This document shows positions 17,552-27,117 of a stretch of 64,000 nucleotides of DNA, piece after piece (the stretch's first letter is position 1; every line of letters begins with the position of its first letter). Below the pieces are notes generated by a model. It was not told the origin of the DNA, ran no database searches, and worked only from the letters and a program-made list of their open reading frames with translations. The position numbers and the translations under genes are program-made. Source of the stretch: Massilia kyonggiensis (GTDB lineage: Bacteria > Pseudomonadota > Gammaproteobacteria > Burkholderiales > Burkholderiaceae_D); assembly GCF_024756235.1 (NCBI RefSeq), contig NZ_JANUGY010000007.1:124001-188000 (forward strand), in the 5' to 3' direction.

Positions 17552-17577
17552 GAGTGCGCGCCGGCCGGCGCGCACTC
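17552..17577. terminator. 26-nt perfect palindrome between convergent genes
   Basis: GAGTGCGCGCCGG and its exact complement form a 13-bp stem with no loop beyond the turn. It lies between the ends of the genes at 17544 and 17597, where a shared bidirectional terminator would sit, but there is no T-tract on either side. It may be an mRNA 3'-end protecting hairpin instead. Confidence 0.5.
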
Positions 17578-17596
17578 CGCACTTGCTATCAGACGA

Positions 17597-19915
17597 TTAG
17601 AAGTTCACACGGAACTGCGCGCCAAAGTTGCGCGGTTCGTTGACGATACCCGTGAGGTTGTCGAAGTCGATCGCCGCCACCACCTGGATCCGGTTGGTGA
17701 TGTTGCGGGCGAACGCGGCGACCTCGTACTTGCCGTTATCCCACTTGTAGCCCACGCGCAGGCCGCCTTCCAGCAGCGACTTCGCCTTGTACTCCTTCGC
17801 TTCGTACAGGAACATGTTGTAGGTGGTCCGGTACGACCAGTCCGTCAGCGCATACAGTTCCCCGTCGGCCAGCGGATGCGAATAGCGCAGCGTGAAGTTC
17901 GTCTGCCATTTCGGCGAGCGGGGCAGCGGCAGGCCGTTCAGCTTCTGCGTGTACGGGAACGGTCCGGGCGTGCCGGTCGGGGTGCAGCCGTTCACGCCGT
18001 TCGTGTTGGGCTGGTTGCCGCAGGTCTGCACGAACAGGTTCGGGTCCTTGATCTCGGTGTCGTTGTAGCTCGCGCCGATGCTCGCGCGCCAGTCGTCCGA
18101 CAGGATCGCCTGGAAGTCCAGTTCCAAGCCCTGGCCCGTGACCTTCTCGGCATTGATCAGCTGGTTCATGTTGATCGTGCCGCTGCCGGCCGTCAGCTGC
18201 TTGTCGTTCACGCGGTACTGGAACGCCGTCGCGGACAGGCGCGCGCGGCGGTCGAGCAGGTCGGCCTTGATGCCCGCTTCATACGACAGCGCCTTTTCCG
18301 CGCCCGCGATCGACGGCTTGTCGCCGAGGCCGTTCAGGCGGCCCTGCATCGACGGTGCACGGTAGCCGGTGGCCACGCGCGCGAACAGGTTCGTGTCCGC
18401 ATCCAGCGCATACGTCGCCGAAGCATCCCAGCTCACGTTGTGCGAATCGCTGTGCAGCGGCAGCGGGCCGCTCGTCTGCGGCGGTTCGAAGCGCTGGGCA
18501 ACGAAATCCTTCTTGTCGCTCGTGTAGCGCACGCCGCCGCGCAGTTTCAGCTGCTCCGACACCTTGTAGTTCAGCGTGCCGAACACGGCCCACGAACGGG
18601 CGTCCTGCGTCTGCGTCGCGTACGCGGCGTTTTGCGGATTGCCCGGTGCCAGCGTGTTGAAGCTGATGGAATCGATGCGGATGTGCTCGTTGAAATAGAA
18701 CACGCCGGCCATCCATTGCAGCGGATCCTTCGTGTTCGATTCCAGGCGGATTTCCTGCGTCGTCTGGTCGTGTTCGGGCAGCAGGTCAGCGGTCTCGACC
18801 GTGAACGGGATGAATGCGTTCTGGTTCGGATAATTCGGCCCCATGGGCGGGGCATACACGGCGCCGAAGCCGCCGTCGACGTCGCCGCGGCTGTAGAAGT
18901 CCGCGTGCTCGTAACCCGTGATCGAGTGCAGGGTCATGCCGTCCAGGTCCCAGCGCAGCCGCAGGTTCGCGCCGTTGGTGCGCAAGGTCTGGCTGTTGCC
19001 GCCGTCGGTCGGATAGCTGTCGTAGTTGAAGCCGTCGACGAGGTCGCTCGTGCCCTTCTTGATGATATTCGCGCGGAACAGGGTCGCATTGCCTCGCATG
19101 TCGCGGCCGTGGGCATTGAACAGGGCGGAGAAGTCGCGCGTCGGCTTGAACAGCAGCTGGATACGCGCGGCGTTGTCGTCATAGCCCTCGAAATCGCGCG
19201 TGTAGGCGTTCGGTTGCGGATTGTGCACGCGGTCGTTGCGGTGCTGCGACTGCAGCGAGACGCGCAGGGCCAGCATGTCCGACAGCGGCACGTTGTACGC
19301 GCCTTCCGCATTGATCGTGCCGTAGTTGCCGGCGCCGAGCACGGCATAGCCTTCCGTCCTGAACACCGGTTTCGCGGAATCGAATTTGATCACGCCGGCG
19401 GGCGAGTTGCGGCCGAACAGCGTCCCCTGCGGGCCGCGCAGCACTTCGACCTGGTCGACGTCGAACACGGGAAAACCCTTCAGCATCGGGCTTTCCTGCA
19501 CGATGTCGTCGACGACGAGACCGACCGGCTGCGACGCGTTCAGGTCGAAGTCGGTATTGCCCTGGCCGCGGATGTAAAAGCGCGGGAACGAGCGGCCGTA
19601 GTCGGATTCGACGTTCAGCGACGGCGAACGGCCCGCCAGGAAGCGGATGTCGGCGCCGCCGGACGTCAGCACGTCCAGCTTCTCGCCCTTGATGGCGGTG
19701 ACCGACATCGGGACTTCCTTGAGGTTCTCGGCGCGCCGCTGGGCGGTCACGATCACGGTCTCCAGGCGCTGGCCGGCGGGCTTGGCGGCGGCGGAGGCGT
19801 CCTGTGCGGTAGCGGCCTGGTCGGGTTCATCGGCCAGCGCGACCAGGGGAAAGGCGCTCGTCACGGCGGCGGCGAGCAGCGTGCGGGCGAACATTCGGGT
19901 GGGGCGTACGCTCAT
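17597..19915 (-). CDS. TonB-dependent outer-membrane receptor
   Basis: 772 residues from ATG 19915 (AAGGAAGAG upstream); the frame is open a further 18 codons, but the signal peptide begins at MSVRPTRMFARTLL. A TonB box-like segment (LETVIVTAQRRAEN) precedes the plug (residues 60-180, with VEVLRGPQGTLFGRNSPAGVI), then a 22-strand barrel ending in the C-terminal Phe (FGAQFRVNF). Such receptors take up siderophores, haem, vitamins or sugars using TonB energy. The substrate cannot be read from neighbours: the adjacent gene is an unrelated membrane-anchored protein and no TonB or ABC genes are near. Confidence 0.92.
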   Translation of the reverse strand: MSVRPTRMFARTLLAAAVTSAFPLVALADEPDQAATAQDASAAAKPAGQRLETVIVTAQRRAENLKEVPMSVTAIKGEKLDVLTSGGADIRFLAGRSPSLNVESDYGRSFPRFYIRGQGNTDFDLNASQPVGLVVDDIVQESPMLKGFPVFDVDQVEVLRGPQGTLFGRNSPAGVIKFDSAKPVFRTEGYAVLGAGNYGTINAEGAYNVPLSDMLALRVSLQSQHRNDRVHNPQPNAYTRDFEGYDDNAARIQLLFKPTRDFSALFNAHGRDMRGNATLFRANIIKKGTSDLVDGFNYDSYPTDGGNSQTLRTNGANLRLRWDLDGMTLHSITGYEHADFYSRGDVDGGFGAVYAPPMGPNYPNQNAFIPFTVETADLLPEHDQTTQEIRLESNTKDPLQWMAGVFYFNEHIRIDSISFNTLAPGNPQNAAYATQTQDARSWAVFGTLNYKVSEQLKLRGGVRYTSDKKDFVAQRFEPPQTSGPLPLHSDSHNVSWDASATYALDADTNLFARVATGYRAPSMQGRLNGLGDKPSIAGAEKALSYEAGIKADLLDRRARLSATAFQYRVNDKQLTAGSGTINMNQLINAEKVTGQGLELDFQAILSDDWRASIGASYNDTEIKDPNLFVQTCGNQPNTNGVNGCTPTGTPGPFPYTQKLNGLPLPRSPKWQTNFTLRYSHPLADGELYALTDWSYRTTYNMFLYEAKEYKAKSLLEGGLRVGYKWDNGKYEVAAFARNITNRIQVVAAIDFDNLTGIVNEPRNFGAQFRVNF

Positions 19916-20219
19916 GTATATCTCTTCCTTATCTTGGTGCTTGTTTTTATTGTCTTTGTCGAATGGCAAAGATTGCTCATCCTAGCAGTAAAGACAGGCG
20001 GAAAAGATGATGTTCAATTTATATGGAAACCCTCTGAATCGCTTAGCCAAACGGTATTTGCTTGTGCCGATCAACTGTTGCATAGTGTCGGGTTGGCGTT
20101 CACGATCGTATTTGCGGGCGCCAGAGAGAAGGGCGTTGCCGGGTTGACCGCCGGGCAGCGGCGTCGCGCGCCCGGCGTATGGTTTAAGCAACATTTGTCC
20201 TGTTGTTAATCGCCAACGC
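19916..20219. other. Intergenic region upstream of the TonB receptor
   Basis: 304 bases without a gene. It should contain the receptor promoter on the minus strand and the 3' end of the preceding unit. I see no Fur-box-like palindrome, riboswitch or terminator hairpin that I can support. Confidence 0.4.
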
Positions 20220-21134
20220 TCACTGTTCCTTGAGGTCGTCGGGGATGGTGTAGGTGAAGCTCTTCGGATCGAACATCAGTTTCCACGAGCGTGCTTCGAC
20301 CGGCTTGCCGTCCAGCGTTCCGCCTGCCGTTACGGTGATCGGCACGGGAATGTTGCCGTTGACGGTGGCAGTGCGGTAGGTCCAGCGGCGCTTGTCGCAG
20401 CGCAGCGGAATCCTGAAGTCGCCTTCTTCGTCTGCCATCTCTTTTTCCCAGGCATCCCACTCGGCCTTCGCTTCGTCGCACGATTTGTCGGGCGCGGCGT
20501 CGCGCGCCGCGACGAACTCGGCCAGCACGGCGATCTGCCCGTCGTGCGGGGCCAGTACCGTGTTCGTCGTCGTGACGGCATAGCCCGGGTCGGCATCGTC
20601 CCGGGTCTTGATCACCCAGCCCCACAGGTTCTCGCTCAGCGCTTCGAAATGCACCTGTTCCGGACGGACGGGGGCGGTCGAGGGATACCGGATCTGGGTG
20701 TTTTCCTGGGTCAGGCCCGCCTTGCCGTCGGGATGGACGTAGAAGACCCCATATAACGCGTTCGCGCCGCCGTTGACGTCGTTGCCGCTCGCTACGAAAT
20801 ACAACTCGTCGCCGTCGGCGCCATCCGGGATCTTTGCCTGCTGCACGACGCGCATCAGATACGTGACGTCGTCGTCGCCCACATACAGCCACCCCTTTTT
20901 CGCCGCGGAGTATTTGCCGTACGTTTCGCCCATCACGTTGTCGATCACGGCCGCCTCGTCGATCGTGACCCGTTTTCGGGCTTCTTTCGCATTCAGGTAA
21001 TAGGCGAGGGCGATGAGTGCCAGCGCCAGCACGCCGATGGTGGCCAGCACGTACAGCACGATGCGGCCCCAGCGGCGGCCTGTTCGATCAGGGCGGACGG
21101 GCGTGGCCGTGATCGGTTCCTTCAAGTCTTCCAT
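20220..21134 (-). CDS. Membrane-anchored protein of unknown function
   Basis: 304 residues with one transmembrane helix (residues 24-47) after a short basic N-terminus, so most of the protein is probably periplasmic. The soluble part is acidic and Trp/Asp-rich (GDDDVTYLMRVV, YVHPDGKAGL), with two Cys in a late helix/strand region (DKSCDEAK, PLRCDKRR) that could form a disulfide. The C-terminus has beta-type repeats. The upstream 130 bases are AT-rich. I do not recognise a family. Confidence 0.65.
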   Translation of the reverse strand: MEDLKEPITATPVRPDRTGRRWGRIVLYVLATIGVLALALIALAYYLNAKEARKRVTIDEAAVIDNVMGETYGKYSAAKKGWLYVGDDDVTYLMRVVQQAKIPDGADGDELYFVASGNDVNGGANALYGVFYVHPDGKAGLTQENTQIRYPSTAPVRPEQVHFEALSENLWGWVIKTRDDADPGYAVTTTNTVLAPHDGQIAVLAEFVAARDAAPDKSCDEAKAEWDAWEKEMADEEGDFRIPLRCDKRRWTYRTATVNGNIPVPITVTAGGTLDGKPVEARSWKLMFDPKSFTYTIPDDLKEQ

Positions 21135-21215
21135 AGGGTTCCCAAAAGTAAAAAATCGAAAATGCTAAATTGCAATTGTCAAATTTTACATTAGAGAGCG
21201 GGAATGTTGTAAAGA

Positions 21216-21245
21216 GAAAAACAAAACGCCCGCTCGAGGCGGGCG
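21216..21245 (-). terminator. Rho-independent terminator for the REC-GGDEF gene
   Basis: Read on the minus strand: CGCCCGC, loop of five, GCGGGCG, then TTTTGTTTTT. It lies 20 bases beyond the stop of the REC-GGDEF gene at 21267 and on its strand. Confidence 0.85.
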
Positions 21246-21266
21246 CGGACATGCGGGGGAGGAGTG

Positions 21267-22292
21267 TCAGCGGTGCTGCGCCAGCTCCGGCGATGGCGCG
21301 ATCGCCGGGGAAGGCGTCGGCGGCGCCATGGTCGGCTTGACGGCCAGCGCCGCCTGGCGCGCGGCGCTGCCGTTGGCGCAGTAGCGGTTCTTGCCGGCCC
21401 GTTTTGCTTCGTACAGCGCGTAGTCGGCGATGCTGATCAGGTCGACGACGTTCTCGGCGTCGTCCGGATACAGGCTGATGCCGATACTGGTCGACAGCTG
21501 CAGCGTGAGATCGTTGATGAAGAACGGTTCCGACAGCGCCTCGACCAGCTTGGCGGCCGGTCCCTGGGCATCGGCCAGGCTGTGCACGTCGGCCAGCAGG
21601 ACGATGAATTCGTCGCCGCCCAGGCGCGCCACCGTGTCTTCCTTGCGCGAGTTCGACAGCAGCCGCTGCGACACCATTTTCAGGATCTCGTCGCCATATG
21701 CGTGGCCGTACGTGTCGTTGATCGCCTTGAACCCGTCCAGGTCGAGGTACATCACCGCGGCCTTGTGGTGGTTGCGGTTGGCGTGCTGCAGGGCCGTTTC
21801 GATGCGGTCTTCCAGCAGGCGGCGGTTCGGCAGGCCGGTGAGGGCGTCGTGCAGCGCCAGCTCCTGCTGGGCGCGGCTGTACTGGGCCAGTTCCTTGTAC
21901 AGCAGGCGCACTTCCAGCATGTTGTGGATGCGCTTGTGCACTTCAAGCAGGTCGAACGGCTTGCTGATGAAATCGCGCGCGCCCGCTTCCAGCGCGGCGA
22001 TCTTGAAGCTGGGCTGTGCCGTCAGGGCGAGCACGGGCAGGTAACCGCCCTGTTCAATTTCCTTCAGGCCTTTCATGACCTGGAAACCGTTCAGGCCCGG
22101 CATTTGCAGGTCGAGCAGGATCAGGTCGTAGTTATGTTCGCGATGCAGCGGGCATACCTGTTCCGGCAGCATCGTCGAACTGACGTCGGTGTAGCCTTCC
22201 TCGCGCAATATCTCTTCCATCAATTCGATATTGTCGGGGGAGTCATCTACGACCAGGATCTTCGCGTTCAGGATGTCTTGTCGGCTGGGCAT
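21267..22292 (-). CDS. Response regulator with diguanylate cyclase output (REC-GGDEF)
   Basis: 341 residues from ATG 22292, chosen over a TTG five codons upstream. REC (residues 10-130: VVDDSPDN, phospho-acceptor in LLDLQMPG, KPFD) is followed by a GGDEF domain (residues 155-310) with intact LGGDEF and an inhibitory RKED I-site five residues before it, so it should make c-di-GMP with product feedback. The last 35 residues are Pro/Ala-rich. A terminator follows. The kinase genes upstream on the same strand are plausible partners. Confidence 0.93.
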   Translation of the reverse strand: MPSRQDILNAKILVVDDSPDNIELMEEILREEGYTDVSSTMLPEQVCPLHREHNYDLILLDLQMPGLNGFQVMKGLKEIEQGGYLPVLALTAQPSFKIAALEAGARDFISKPFDLLEVHKRIHNMLEVRLLYKELAQYSRAQQELALHDALTGLPNRRLLEDRIETALQHANRNHHKAAVMYLDLDGFKAINDTYGHAYGDEILKMVSQRLLSNSRKEDTVARLGGDEFIVLLADVHSLADAQGPAAKLVEALSEPFFINDLTLQLSTSIGISLYPDDAENVVDLISIADYALYEAKRAGKNRYCANGSAARQAALAVKPTMAPPTPSPAIAPSPELAQHR

Positions 22293-22435
22293 GCGTACTC
22301 TCGTCAAATCAAGGCCGGTATTATTTGTTCCTTAACTAATACCAACATTTCATAGTCTAGCAAAACGCCGAGAATTTCTTGTAGGACAGCGCCGCGTCCT
22401 TGGGTAGGAACATCTTTCGTATTAACCGCACCCTA

Positions 22436-25400
22436 CTAGCGTACGCCATTTCTGCCCGCAGTGGATGCGGCAGCACGATTCACGAGCGGGGCGGAGGGGC
22501 CGACGACGGAGGCAACTGTTGCAATTAGTTCACTCGGCTCGACCGGCTTGGAGATATGCGCCGAAAATCCGGCTTCCAGCGCGCTCAGCCGGTCTTCCGA
22601 GCGGGCGAATGCCGTGAGGGCGATGGCCGGGACCTGGCTGCCTTCCTCGCGTCCCAGGTGGCGCACCCAGTCGAGCAGTTCGAAGCCGTCCACTTCCGGC
22701 ATGCCCAGGTCGCTGATCAGGAGGTTCGGCACGCGCTCCTTGAACAGGGCGAAGGCGTCGCGCGCGCTGGCGGCGATGCGGACGGAGGCGCCGCAATCGC
22801 TGAGGATGCGCTTGATCAGTTCGCGCGCGTCGCGGTCGTCGTCGACGACGAGTACGTTGACGCCGGACAGGTCGAGTACCGTCATTTCCGGCGTGGCCGG
22901 CGTCGGCAGGATCATCGCGGCACGCGCGCTGCGCGTCGCCGGCGGCTGCTGCTTGGCGAGCGGCAATTCGATCGTGAAGCTGGCGCCCTTGCCCTCGCCG
23001 GCGCTCTCGGCGCGGACGGTGCCGCCGTGCTGCTCGATCAGGTGTTTCACGATGGCCAGGCCCAGGCCGAGGCCGCCGTGGCGGCGCGTCATCGAAGCGT
23101 CCGCCTGGCGGAAGCGTTCGAAGACATGGGTGATGAATTCCGGGCGGATGCCCGCGCCATTGTCGCGTACGGTGATGGCCACGCTGGCATCGTTGCGGGC
23201 CAGTTCGATGCTGACCTGGCCATCGCGCGGCGTGAACTTGATCGCGTTCGACAGCAGGTTCCACACGACCTGCTGCAGGCGCGCCGGATCGCCCGCGACG
23301 AGGCCCGGGTCGGCCGCGTACTGCTTCTCGATGCGGATGTTCTTGGCGTCGGCGGCGGGACGGACCGTCTCGATGGCCGCGTCGATGAAGCTCGCGGGCG
23401 CCACGGCCTGCATGTCGAGCAAGACCTTGCCGGACGTAATGCGGCTCATGTCGAGCAGGTCTTCGATCAGCTGGGCCTGGGCGCGGGCGTTGCGCTCGAT
23501 CGTCTGCAAACCTTTCTGCAGGTCGTTCTGGTCGCGGCTGCCGCGCCGCAGGACTTGCGCCCAGCCGAGGATCGCCGACAGCGGCGTGCGCAATTCATGC
23601 GACAGCGTGGCCAGGAATTCGTCCTTCATCTGGCTCGTGCGTTCGGCTTCGGCGCGCGCCTGGCGCTCGCTTTCGAGCAACACCTTGCGCTCCTCGGCGG
23701 CCCGCTGCGCGGCTTCGTACAGGCGCACGTTGTCGATGGCGACGGCGGCCTGGGCCGCGATGCCGCGCACGATGCGTTCCGTGCGCTCGGTGAACACGTC
23801 GGGCTCCGGATGCCCGAAGAACATGGTGCCGAGCAATTCGCCGGAATGGCCGACGACGGGCACGGCGAGATAGCTGCGCACGGCCGGGTGGCTGGCGGGC
23901 AGGGCGAACGGCGTGCCGTCGCGCAGGCGGGCGTCGAGCGTGACGTCGCTCGAGCGGACCACGCCCGCCGGATGGTCCAGCAGGCCGGGGCCGAACAGGC
24001 CGTTGGGGCCGGCCGCGCCGAACGCCTCGAACCCGACCGGGCTGCCGCCGGACACGGTGTACAGCGTGAACAGGTTGTTCGCATCGGCCTCGATGCCGTC
24101 GTTGCGGCCGTGGTACAGGAACGCGCCCTGGCGCGCGCCGGCGATGCCGGTGGCGGCGTCCGTCGCGGCCTGCAGCAGCGAGCGCAGGTCGCGCGTGGAC
24201 GCGAGCGCGCTGCCGGTGCTGTTGAGCAGTTCGAGGACGTGCGATTCGTCGCGCAGCGCCTGCTCGGCGCGCTTGACCTCGTCGACGTCGGTATTCGTGC
24301 CGAACCAGCGCAGGACTTTGCCGTGGCGGTCGCGGACGGGATTCACGCGCGTGAGGAACCAGCGGTACTTGCCGTCCGCGCCGCGGATCGGGTACTCCAT
24401 TTCGAACGGATCGCCGCTCTTGAGGCTGGCGTTCCAACGCTCCAGCATGGCCGGCAGGACCGTCGGCTCGACGGTCGTCTGCCAGCCCCAGCCCACGACC
24501 TGGTCCGGCGTCGTGCCCGTGTATTCGAACCACCGTTCGTTGAACCAGACGATGGCGCCGTCCGCCTGCGCCATCCAGGCCAGCTGCGGGATCGTATTGG
24601 CCAGCGCGCGCAGCACTTCCTCGCTCTGGCGCAGCGCGTCGGCGGCGCTGCGGCGGGCGGTGACGTCCTGCACGACGCCCGTCATGCCGAGCACGCCTTC
24701 GCGGCGCGCCTGGTCGGCGTAATCCGCGCGGCCCACGAGCGCCACCCAGCGCGGTTCGCCGCCCGGGCCCGGCAGGCGGCATTCCAGTTCGAGGTCGCTG
24801 TGGCCGGCAAAGGCTTGCAGCACGGCGCGCCGCACGCTCTCGCGGTCGCCCGGGTCGAGGCGGGCGCGCAGCTCGCTCCACGCCAGCGGCTGTTCCGCCG
24901 GCAGGCCGAAGATGGCGGCCGCCCGTTCGCCCAGCATCACGCGGTCGCTGGCGGCGTCCCAGCGCCAGTCGCCCAGGCGGCCCGCGGCCAGCGCCACCTG
25001 AAGGCGGCTGTTGCCCTGCTGCAGGGCCTGCTGGTCGGCCTTGCGCCGGTTGATGTCCTGGAAGTACAGGGTCAGGCCGTCCGGCGACGGATGGGCGCGC
25101 ACCTCGAACCAGCGTTTCAAGGCCGGCCAGAAGAATTCCTGGATCGCCGTCTCGCGGCTGACCATGGCGCGCCGGTAGACGGTCTCGAGCATGCTGCCGC
25201 GCAGCTCGGGGAAGGAGGCCCACAGGTCGTGGCCGACGAGGCTGGGACGGGTCTTTTGCAGGGGCGCGAGCATCTCCAGCGCGCGCCCGTTGATGTACAT
25301 GATGCGCCAGTGGTGGTCGACCGCGCAGAAGCCGTCGACCAGGCTCTCGAGCATGTTTTCCATGCGCGCGTTGGCCAGGCGCAGGGCTTCGCGCGCCTCC

Positions 25401-25474
25401 TGCAGTTCGCGCGCGGTCGCGGCCGCAGCGGGCTGCGCCGAGGGGTGCCGCAGCTCGTCGCGCTCGTTGCTCAC
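22436..25474 (-). CDS. Large hybrid histidine kinase with three PAS domains and GAF
   Basis: 1012 residues, cytosolic. Order: coiled coil (15-35), PAS1 (35-145), PAS2 (155-270), PAS3 (275-395, with the WFGTNTDV C-terminal motif), GAF (400-600), HisKA (SHELRTPLSAI near 625), HATPase (NLLSNAIKFTP, GAGIRPE, GLGLGLAIV), and a C-terminal REC (880-1000, DLGMPEVDG). The start GTG 25474 has GGGGAG eight bases upstream. It is probably a soluble sensor for redox, light or ligand; nothing in sequence fixes the cofactor. It lies between a kinase-less PAS-REC gene and a REC-GGDEF gene, all on the same strand. Confidence 0.92.
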   Translation of the reverse strand: MSNERDELRHPSAQPAAAATARELQEAREALRLANARMENMLESLVDGFCAVDHHWRIMYINGRALEMLAPLQKTRPSLVGHDLWASFPELRGSMLETVYRRAMVSRETAIQEFFWPALKRWFEVRAHPSPDGLTLYFQDINRRKADQQALQQGNSRLQVALAAGRLGDWRWDAASDRVMLGERAAAIFGLPAEQPLAWSELRARLDPGDRESVRRAVLQAFAGHSDLELECRLPGPGGEPRWVALVGRADYADQARREGVLGMTGVVQDVTARRSAADALRQSEEVLRALANTIPQLAWMAQADGAIVWFNERWFEYTGTTPDQVVGWGWQTTVEPTVLPAMLERWNASLKSGDPFEMEYPIRGADGKYRWFLTRVNPVRDRHGKVLRWFGTNTDVDEVKRAEQALRDESHVLELLNSTGSALASTRDLRSLLQAATDAATGIAGARQGAFLYHGRNDGIEADANNLFTLYTVSGGSPVGFEAFGAAGPNGLFGPGLLDHPAGVVRSSDVTLDARLRDGTPFALPASHPAVRSYLAVPVVGHSGELLGTMFFGHPEPDVFTERTERIVRGIAAQAAVAIDNVRLYEAAQRAAEERKVLLESERQARAEAERTSQMKDEFLATLSHELRTPLSAILGWAQVLRRGSRDQNDLQKGLQTIERNARAQAQLIEDLLDMSRITSGKVLLDMQAVAPASFIDAAIETVRPAADAKNIRIEKQYAADPGLVAGDPARLQQVVWNLLSNAIKFTPRDGQVSIELARNDASVAITVRDNGAGIRPEFITHVFERFRQADASMTRRHGGLGLGLAIVKHLIEQHGGTVRAESAGEGKGASFTIELPLAKQQPPATRSARAAMILPTPATPEMTVLDLSGVNVLVVDDDRDARELIKRILSDCGASVRIAASARDAFALFKERVPNLLISDLGMPEVDGFELLDWVRHLGREEGSQVPAIALTAFARSEDRLSALEAGFSAHISKPVEPSELIATVASVVGPSAPLVNRAAASTAGRNGVR

Positions 25475-25680
25475 CGTACGTCTCCCCACGAGATCACCGC
25501 GGACGGCGCCGGGGCGAGCTTGTGCGTCAGCTCGGAGAGGCGGGGTGCACTGCCGGTGGGCTCGAAATCGATCATCGTGTTGGGCTCTGCGCGCGCGAAC
25601 GTCCGTCCACGGCGCGTAACGAGCCGTACATCGATTCTAGCCCAGCCCGGGCGCTTTGTTGCACACCTTTGGGTCATCGT

Positions 25681-26514
25681 TCAGGTGCGCACCGGCAGCG
25701 GCTGCGCTACCTTGTCGAGGGCCTGCTGGAGCTGGTCCAGTTCGTAGGGCTTCTGCAGCGACAGGTAGGGGAATTCCACGTGGCGCAGCAGGGTGTCGCC
25801 ATAACCCGACGCAAAGATCACCCGCATCGACGGCGCCTGCGTCACGGCCTGGCGCGCCAGGTCGACGCCGGACATGCCGGGCAGGCTGACGTCCGTGAAC
25901 AACACATCGTATTGCCCGGCCGCAAGACGTGCCAGCGCATCGTTCGGATGGCCGACGCCGTCCGCTTCGTGGCCGAAGGCGCGCAGCATCTCGCACACCA
26001 GGTATTGCGAGTCGACGTTGTCTTCGACCACCAGGATGCGCAGCGGGCCGGTCGACTCGGCCGGCGCTTCCGCCACGGGCGCGGCGGGCGCCAGCGCGCA
26101 CAGGACGCCCGCGACGGACTCGCCGTCCGTCCGCACGGGCGTGAAATACAGGTCGTAGTGGCCGCTGCCGCCTTCATCGCCCGCGAACATGAGGTCGCGG
26201 TCCGGGGCGCATGCGGCTTCGCCGCTCCAGGCACGCTGCAGCTCGTCGCCGGCCACCGCCAGCGGGGGCGGCATCACGGGCGGCACATTGCCGCCGGGAA
26301 CCCGGCCGTACGCCGGCCCGGCCAGCGCGCCGTAGGCGTCGTTGAACAGGACCGTCATGTCCCGTCCCCATACCAGCAGCAGGGGCAGCGGCGTGTTGAA
26401 CATGACGTCGGCGGCCAGCCTCAATGCCTGCGGCCATTGCCGCGGTTCGCCGAGCCGGGAAGCGGACCAGTCGTAGGAGCTGGAAGAGTGTGCGGACCTG
26501 CCGGGATGGAGCAT
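25681..26514 (-). CDS. PAS-like/REC protein lacking a kinase core
   Basis: 277 residues. The N-terminal half has the PAS_3-type start seen in many hybrid kinases (WPQALRLAADVM, PLLLVWGRDMTVLFNDAY), and the C-terminal half (155-277) is a REC domain (VVEDNVDS, phospho-acceptor in FTDVSLPG, and a KPYE lysine). No HisKA or HATPase region lies between them, so it looks like a hybrid kinase reduced to sensor plus receiver. ATG 26514 is the likely start; the frame is open to 26586. Position upstream of the large hybrid kinase suggests that kinase as its partner. Confidence 0.75.
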   Translation of the reverse strand: MLHPGRSAHSSSSYDWSASRLGEPRQWPQALRLAADVMFNTPLPLLLVWGRDMTVLFNDAYGALAGPAYGRVPGGNVPPVMPPPLAVAGDELQRAWSGEAACAPDRDLMFAGDEGGSGHYDLYFTPVRTDGESVAGVLCALAPAAPVAEAPAESTGPLRILVVEDNVDSQYLVCEMLRAFGHEADGVGHPNDALARLAAGQYDVLFTDVSLPGMSGVDLARQAVTQAPSMRVIFASGYGDTLLRHVEFPYLSLQKPYELDQLQQALDKVAQPLPVRT

Positions 26515-27117
26515 AGCGCGGTAAATATTGTTATCTAAACGAAAAGAGGTTGCATAGTACCCCAAATTGTAAGCAGGGGGCGACACGACTGCGCGTCCTG
26601 GCGGAGGTCGGAAAAACCGATACTCCGGTCGTAAAAGAACAACATCGTGCGCTATTGATATTGCACTACAGCATAGGTGACCCGGTCCGGGCGGCGGGGC
26701 AAAAAAAAGCCCGCTACGGGAGCGGGCTGAATCTATCCTTGGAGGAGAATAGAGGAGACAGGTTCATAATGCTGCATCGCAAAAAAGAAATCCAATTTAG
26801 ATTTGTAATGTCCGCCATTGCTTTTATAAATGACACAGCCGTGCCCGCTTCAATCGGGTCACTCTTGGTGCACCAGAGAAAATGTTCTACGATAGCAAAA
26901 TGTTTAAAGACGCCTTGCTGTCGTTCACGTTTTTTCGCGATGCCCCATCTTCGTGGACGCGGCCCGCGCGCGCGTTGCCATTGTCGACCTTACCCGGCTA
27001 TCATGGCGCGTCACAGTCCGGCCGTTCCGTAGGGCGCCATCCTTCCCGGCGCTTCCTGCCACCGTTTCCAGTCCAGGGTTTGCCATCCGGCCGATGCATC
27101 GTCAACTGAAGCCATCC
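26515..27117. other. Intergenic region with a minus-strand terminator and possible small RNA
   Basis: About 600 bases without a convincing protein gene. The 483-base plus-strand frame at 26550-27032 has poor codon use and crosses the terminator. The right part (26760-26960) is AT-richer than flanks. A strong minus-strand terminator at 26701-26728 has no known gene feeding it, so a short transcript starting somewhere in 26800-26960 is likely. Confidence 0.5.
26701..26728 (-). terminator. Rho-independent terminator of an unassigned minus-strand transcript
   Basis: On the minus strand: AGCCCGCT, loop CCCGT, AGCGGGCT, followed by eight T. It cannot serve the flanking genes: the gene to the left starts at 26514 on the same strand, and the gene to the right is on the plus strand. 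Confidence 0.85.

Noticed and set aside
17552..17577. Regulatory operator
   Set aside because: The 26-base palindrome lies between two convergent gene ends, not near a promoter; treated as a 3'-end hairpin.
26550..27032. 160-codon plus-strand ORF in the intergenic region
   Set aside because: No ribosome site, poor codon use, and it runs through a minus-strand terminator.
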